This document shows positions 63,152 through 64,000 of a DNA stretch of 64,000 bases, in pieces. Positions within the stretch are counted from its first letter, which is position 1. Each line of letters opens with the position of its first letter. The notes below the pieces were generated by a model, which saw only the letters and a list, made by a program, of their open reading frames with translations, had not been told where the DNA came from and made no database searches. The translations under genes were made by a program, and so were the position numbers. The stretch is from Raineyella sp044508675 (GTDB lineage Bacteria > Actinomycetota > Actinomycetes > Propionibacteriales > Propionibacteriaceae): NCBI GenBank assembly GCA_044508675.1, contig JBIQHF010000001.1:62001-126000 (forward strand), in the 5' to 3' direction.

Positions 63152-64000
63152 CTACGCCGCGACCTTGGTCTGCGGCGCAGCGGCGCGCATCCGTACGATC
63201 ACCTGCACCATCGTCACCGCCACCCGGGTCAGTGACCCGCCGAGGGCAGCCCAGGATGCCCCCAGCATGGCGGAGTCGGAGAGCAGCGTCACCGCGAGCC
63301 CGACCACCACGCTGCCGATGAGGGTCGCGACGGCACCGACCGTGCCCGCCCGGTAGGCGTTGAGGACCAGCAATAGGGCGTTGAGGATGTAGCCGGGGGC
63401 CACGATCACCGCCGCGAGCACCAGCGGCACCAGGTGGACGCGTTCCATCACGAAGCTCGGCCCGTAGACCAGGCCCAGCACCTGCGGCCCGAACGCGATC
63501 GCCACCACCCCACCCACGGCGGCCAGGCCGCCCAGGGTGAGGAAGGCCCGGCGGGCCGAGGCTGCCAGGTCAACATAGCGTCCCTCCGTCCGCAGGTCGC
63601 GGTAGCCGGGCATCATCAGCGTTTGCACCGAGGAGCCGACCAGGTTGGCGAAGATCAGCAGGTACGAAGCCCCCGTGTACACACCGACCTCGGCCCGGTC
63701 TCCGAACGCGCCGAGCAGGAAGATCGGGGTGTAGGTGACCAGCGAGAAGACCAACTGCGCGGCGGTGACCGGCATGGCGGCCCGTACGATCGTACCGTAG
63801 CCGCCCCGTTCGGTCGTCGTGGCCGGTAGCGGCAGCAGGGAGTCGACGATCGCGATGCCCACGCCGAGCAGGCCGGTCAGAGCCACCGGCACGGCCGGAT
63901 TGTCGACGAACACGCTGGCGACCAGCACCACGCTGATCATGCCGATCGCATAGCAGATCATCAGCACGCCCAGCCGGGTCATCTTCTGGGCCGACTGGAC
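63152..64000 (-). CDS. Polysaccharide/oligosaccharide flippase (MATE-type superfamily), 5' partial
   Basis: The C-terminal part of a multi-pass flippase. At least seven hydrophobic segments are visible (LMICYAIGMISVVLVASVFV, VPVALTGLLGVGIAIVDSL, AQLVFSLVTYTPIFLLGAF, VGVYTGASYLLIFANLVGS and others). The frame continues to the right edge without a stop, so the true start lies outside. PGYRDLRTEGRYVDLAASAR and the LGLVYGPSF turn are typical of Wzx/O-antigen flippase-like proteins. Together with the GT4 gene it points to a cell-surface glycan locus. Confidence 0.82.
   Translation of the reverse strand, partial: VQSAQKMTRLGVLMICYAIGMISVVLVASVFVDNPAVPVALTGLLGVGIAIVDSLLPLPATTTERGGYGTIVRAAMPVTAAQLVFSLVTYTPIFLLGAFGDRAEVGVYTGASYLLIFANLVGSSVQTLMMPGYRDLRTEGRYVDLAASARRAFLTLGGLAAVGGVVAIAFGPQVLGLVYGPSFVMERVHLVPLVLAAVIVAPGYILNALLLVLNAYRAGTVGAVATLIGSVVVGLAVTLLSDSAMLGASWAALGGSLTRVAVTMVQVIVRMRAAAPQTKVAA

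Overview
The window is high-GC DNA with actinobacterial hallmarks: an HspR-type HAIR operator near clpB, an IniB/IniA/IniC-like dynamin cluster, a class E sortase, a c-di-AMP riboswitch ahead of an NlpC/P60 cell-wall enzyme, and many ATGA start/stop overlaps. A propionibacterial-type actinobacterium is my best guess, but I cannot prove the genus. The sequence is a draft scaffold: it holds two 100-N gaps, and the second is flanked by an identical 55-bp duplication that looks like an unmerged contig overlap. No rRNA, tRNA, CRISPR array or insertion sequence was recognised.

Layout. 1-12691 (+): one catabolic cluster with an NMT1/SsuA-type ABC importer (binding protein, two permeases, ATPase), an AtuA-family protein with its DUF4387 partner, a TauD/TfdA dioxygenase, an MmgE/PrpD protein, a ketopantoate-reductase-like enzyme, a frameshifted FAD/Fe-S oxidase and an MhpA-like hydroxylase. 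Its substrate is not evident. 12773-22707 (mostly -): housekeeping genes (fba, TrmH-type methyltransferase, pyrE) with LemA, sortase E, a spermidine-synthase-like protein, a GT2/DUF2304 pair and a CitE-like lyase; two mini PspC proteins lie on the + strand. 22899-31915: a GyrI-like protein, a LuxR regulator, a membrane-anchored degenerate Hsp70, an IniB-like Asp/Asn/Ser repeat protein and two dynamin-like GTPases. I regard this as the most interesting module.

32696-44522: clpB with its HAIR operator, an alcohol dehydrogenase, several small enzymes (two VOC proteins, an NTF2-like protein, an isoprenylcysteine-methyltransferase-like protein, an AhpD-like protein), SppA and a NarL-type two-component system. 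44498-53286: a membrane acyltransferase, a left-handed beta-helix protein paired with glmM, an orphan nucleotidyltransferase-like protein, then a cell-wall block (c-di-AMP riboswitch, NlpC/P60 hydrolase, class A penicillin-binding protein). 53293-64000: a PQQ-type sugar dehydrogenase lipoprotein, a peroxide-defence block (oxyR, ahpF, ahpC, AhpD-like protein, with an OxyR-like site), a manganese riboswitch followed by a GDT1-family exporter, a frameshifted FAD oxidase, and the start of a glycan locus (GT4 glycosyltransferase and a flippase running off the right edge).

How the parts fit together: the left end imports and oxidises an unknown organic acid or aromatic compound; the middle looks like an envelope-stress and membrane-remodelling island next to general proteostasis (ClpB); the right end combines peptidoglycan remodelling under c-di-AMP control with oxidative-stress and manganese homeostasis.
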